From Myxococcales bacterium (GTDB lineage Bacteria > Myxococcota > UBA727 > VGSZ01), in contig JAHFED010000047.1 of the NCBI GenBank assembly GCA_023248635.1, positions 1-54,817 on the forward strand: a DNA stretch of 54,817 nucleotides, written 5' to 3'. How positions within the stretch are numbered: position 1 is the first letter of the stretch; each line of letters opens with the position of its first letter. Below are positions 54,126 to 54,817 of this stretch, one piece after another. Made by a program: the position numbers and the translations under genes. The notes under the pieces are model-generated. The model had not been told where the DNA came from, searched no databases, and was given only the letters and a program-made list of their open reading frames with translations.

Positions 54126-54260
54126 TCAGTGCACTGTAAATGACGCAGAGGCGCCGGCAGCCGCGGCGCGCTGGTAGATGCCATCACCGAAGATGTGTTT
54201 GCCGTCCACCCAAGCCATCATTGCAGCTGAAGTGCAGAGTGTGCGTGAACCCCGCCTGTG
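54126..54260 (-). pseudogene. Possible short C-terminal coding remnant
   Basis: On the minus strand a frame ending at TGA (54126-54128) reads MMAWVDGKHIFGDGIYQ followed by an Ala-rich end. Its upstream part is cut off by element E, as the FG-GAP fragment is by element B. No family recognised; low confidence that it was ever a gene. Confidence 0.3.
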
Positions 54261-54410
54261 CGCGCCCGCGGAACGCGGAGTTGGTGGGGGGCCCCGCGTC
54301 CGGCTCCGCCGGCGCGGGGGGAGGTCTGCACCAGACCTCCCAGAGGAGCATCCCCGAAGGAGATGAACGAGACCGCTCCGCGGTCGAAGTTCAGCGAGAT
54401 CGGGGATCAG
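54261..54410 (-). repeat. Composite multi-hairpin 3'-end element, copy E
   Basis: About 150 bp and nearly identical to copy B. Hairpins: CCCCGCG-t-CCGGC-tcc-GCCGG-CGCGGGG (perfect apart from one unpaired base), GGGAGGTCTG/CAGACCTCCC, and the long GACCGC/GCGGTC stem with CCCCGA/TCGGGG ends. It follows the frameshifted minus-strand gene in the same orientation, and its first bases supply a TGA in two of the frames. Confidence 0.9.
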
Positions 54411-54817
54411 GCCGAAACGCGCGCAGGCGAAGAGTGACGACGTCCGACAGCAAGTAATCCTGCAGCGCAGCGACGCCGGCGGCACCAGCGTGGCGACGCA
54501 GCTGGTCATCGAAAAAAAGGTTGTGAGCGCGGCAGACAGGTCGTCGAGGCTGCGCGTTGGCACGTCGGAATAGCCCGACGTCGAGTCGACCCGCCTCTCC
54601 TTCTTCGTCCAGCTGTCATCGAGGTTGGTGCGAACGAAGAACGACCTCGCCATGTGTCACGCGGCCTTGCGGCTCCAGCGGGGCTTCATCTCGTGATCGA
54701 CGAAGTACCCGCGTGCTCCGCCGTCGCATGCAGAAAATTTCCAGAGTGCGGTTTCCATCGACGAAGCCTACGACGCCGGCCAGGCCGTCGCCATGGCGAA
54801 GCAGGATGCCCGGTAAG
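54391..54817 (-). pseudogene. Frameshifted gene of unknown function at window edge
   Basis: Unknown protein. From ATG 54653 a good-codon-bias frame reads ARSFFVRTNLDDSWTKKERR and on to DDLSAALTTFF, then meets a run of seven T (54512-54518 on the minus strand) and loses coding character. Shifting by one base restores a plausible frame: DDQLRRHAGAAGVAALQDYL, ending at a TGA in element E. Beyond 54653 fragments (GILLRHGDGLAGVVGFVDG; GYFVDHEMKPRWSRKAA with a stop) occur in different frames. Either a decaying gene or sequencing errors in homopolymers. It runs off the window. Confidence 0.45.

Overview
High-GC chromosomal DNA, most likely from a myxobacterium-like member of the Myxococcota/Deltaproteobacteria (inference). 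Supporting signs are secreted or lipidated proteins with long Glu-Gly (EGEGEG) linkers, MYXO-CTERM-like C-termini (Cys, hydrophobic stretch, Arg cluster), a DUF1552 plus DUF1587/1592/1588/1585 gene pair, an FHA protein, a pseudokinase-PP2C fusion, and a 1342-residue AglZ-like protein with a receiver-like domain, a giant coiled coil and a PATAN/DUF4388 region. No tRNA, rRNA, CRISPR array or complete mobile element was seen.

Layout. 0.2-1.5 kb: MBL-fold hydrolase and FHA protein. 1.65-2.15 kb: non-coding, strongly palindromic. 2.2-6.8 kb: acyltransferase / NAD(P)-epimerase / second acyltransferase operon with overlapping genes, then an AI-2E-type permease. 6.9-12.5 kb: FG-GAP fragment, LPMO-like secreted protein, TfoX-like protein, M1 aminopeptidase, soluble histidine kinase. 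12.5-17.6 kb: minus-strand cluster of a DUF1592-type lipoprotein, a Tat-type DUF1552 protein and a BNR-propeller lipoprotein joined by 4-nt overlaps, then a hypothetical gene. 17.9-22.2 kb: metallophosphoesterase/polysaccharide-deacetylase fusion, GNAT/FemAB-like protein, phosphofructokinase. 22.4-29.5 kb: Lgt, pseudokinase-PP2C, Asp-rich surface protein, MCE protein. 29.7-34.8 kb: DCC protein, six-BON protein, aminotransferase, hemerythrin-like protein, TesB. 34.9-39.9 kb: FG-GAP lipoprotein, orphan ABC ATPase, cytochrome c plus heme-motif outer-membrane protein. 40.0-47.2 kb: AglZ-like giant, carboxypeptidase-regulatory-like lipoprotein, EF-hand protein, unknown protein bracketed by 55-bp repeats. 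47.5-53.3 kb: NUDIX, LeuA-like enzyme, small membrane protein, unknown, thiolase (the last four overlapping), metallophosphoesterase, Big_2 lipoprotein. 53.4-54.8 kb: decayed tail with a transposase fragment, an AT-richer patch and a frameshifted gene.

The most unusual signal is the non-coding repeat population. A composite multi-hairpin element of about 80-195 bp occurs five times (1-195, 7083-7230, 29495-29626, 46214-46292, 54261-54410). Each copy is just 3' of a gene and in the same orientation as that gene; two copies contain the gene's stop codon. The stems differ between copies by compensatory changes. A second family is a 24-bp hairpin with 33-bp spacing: five tandem copies after the AglZ-like gene, two degenerate copies upstream of lgt and one in the BON/aminotransferase divergent gap. 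Smaller hairpin repeats and a pair of 55-bp direct repeats add to this.

Much of the coding content concerns the envelope: lipoproteins, their Lgt processing enzyme, phospholipid acyltransferases, an MCE lipid-transfer protein, surface propellers, and redox proteins of the periplasm and outer membrane. Functions are read from motifs only; no search was possible.
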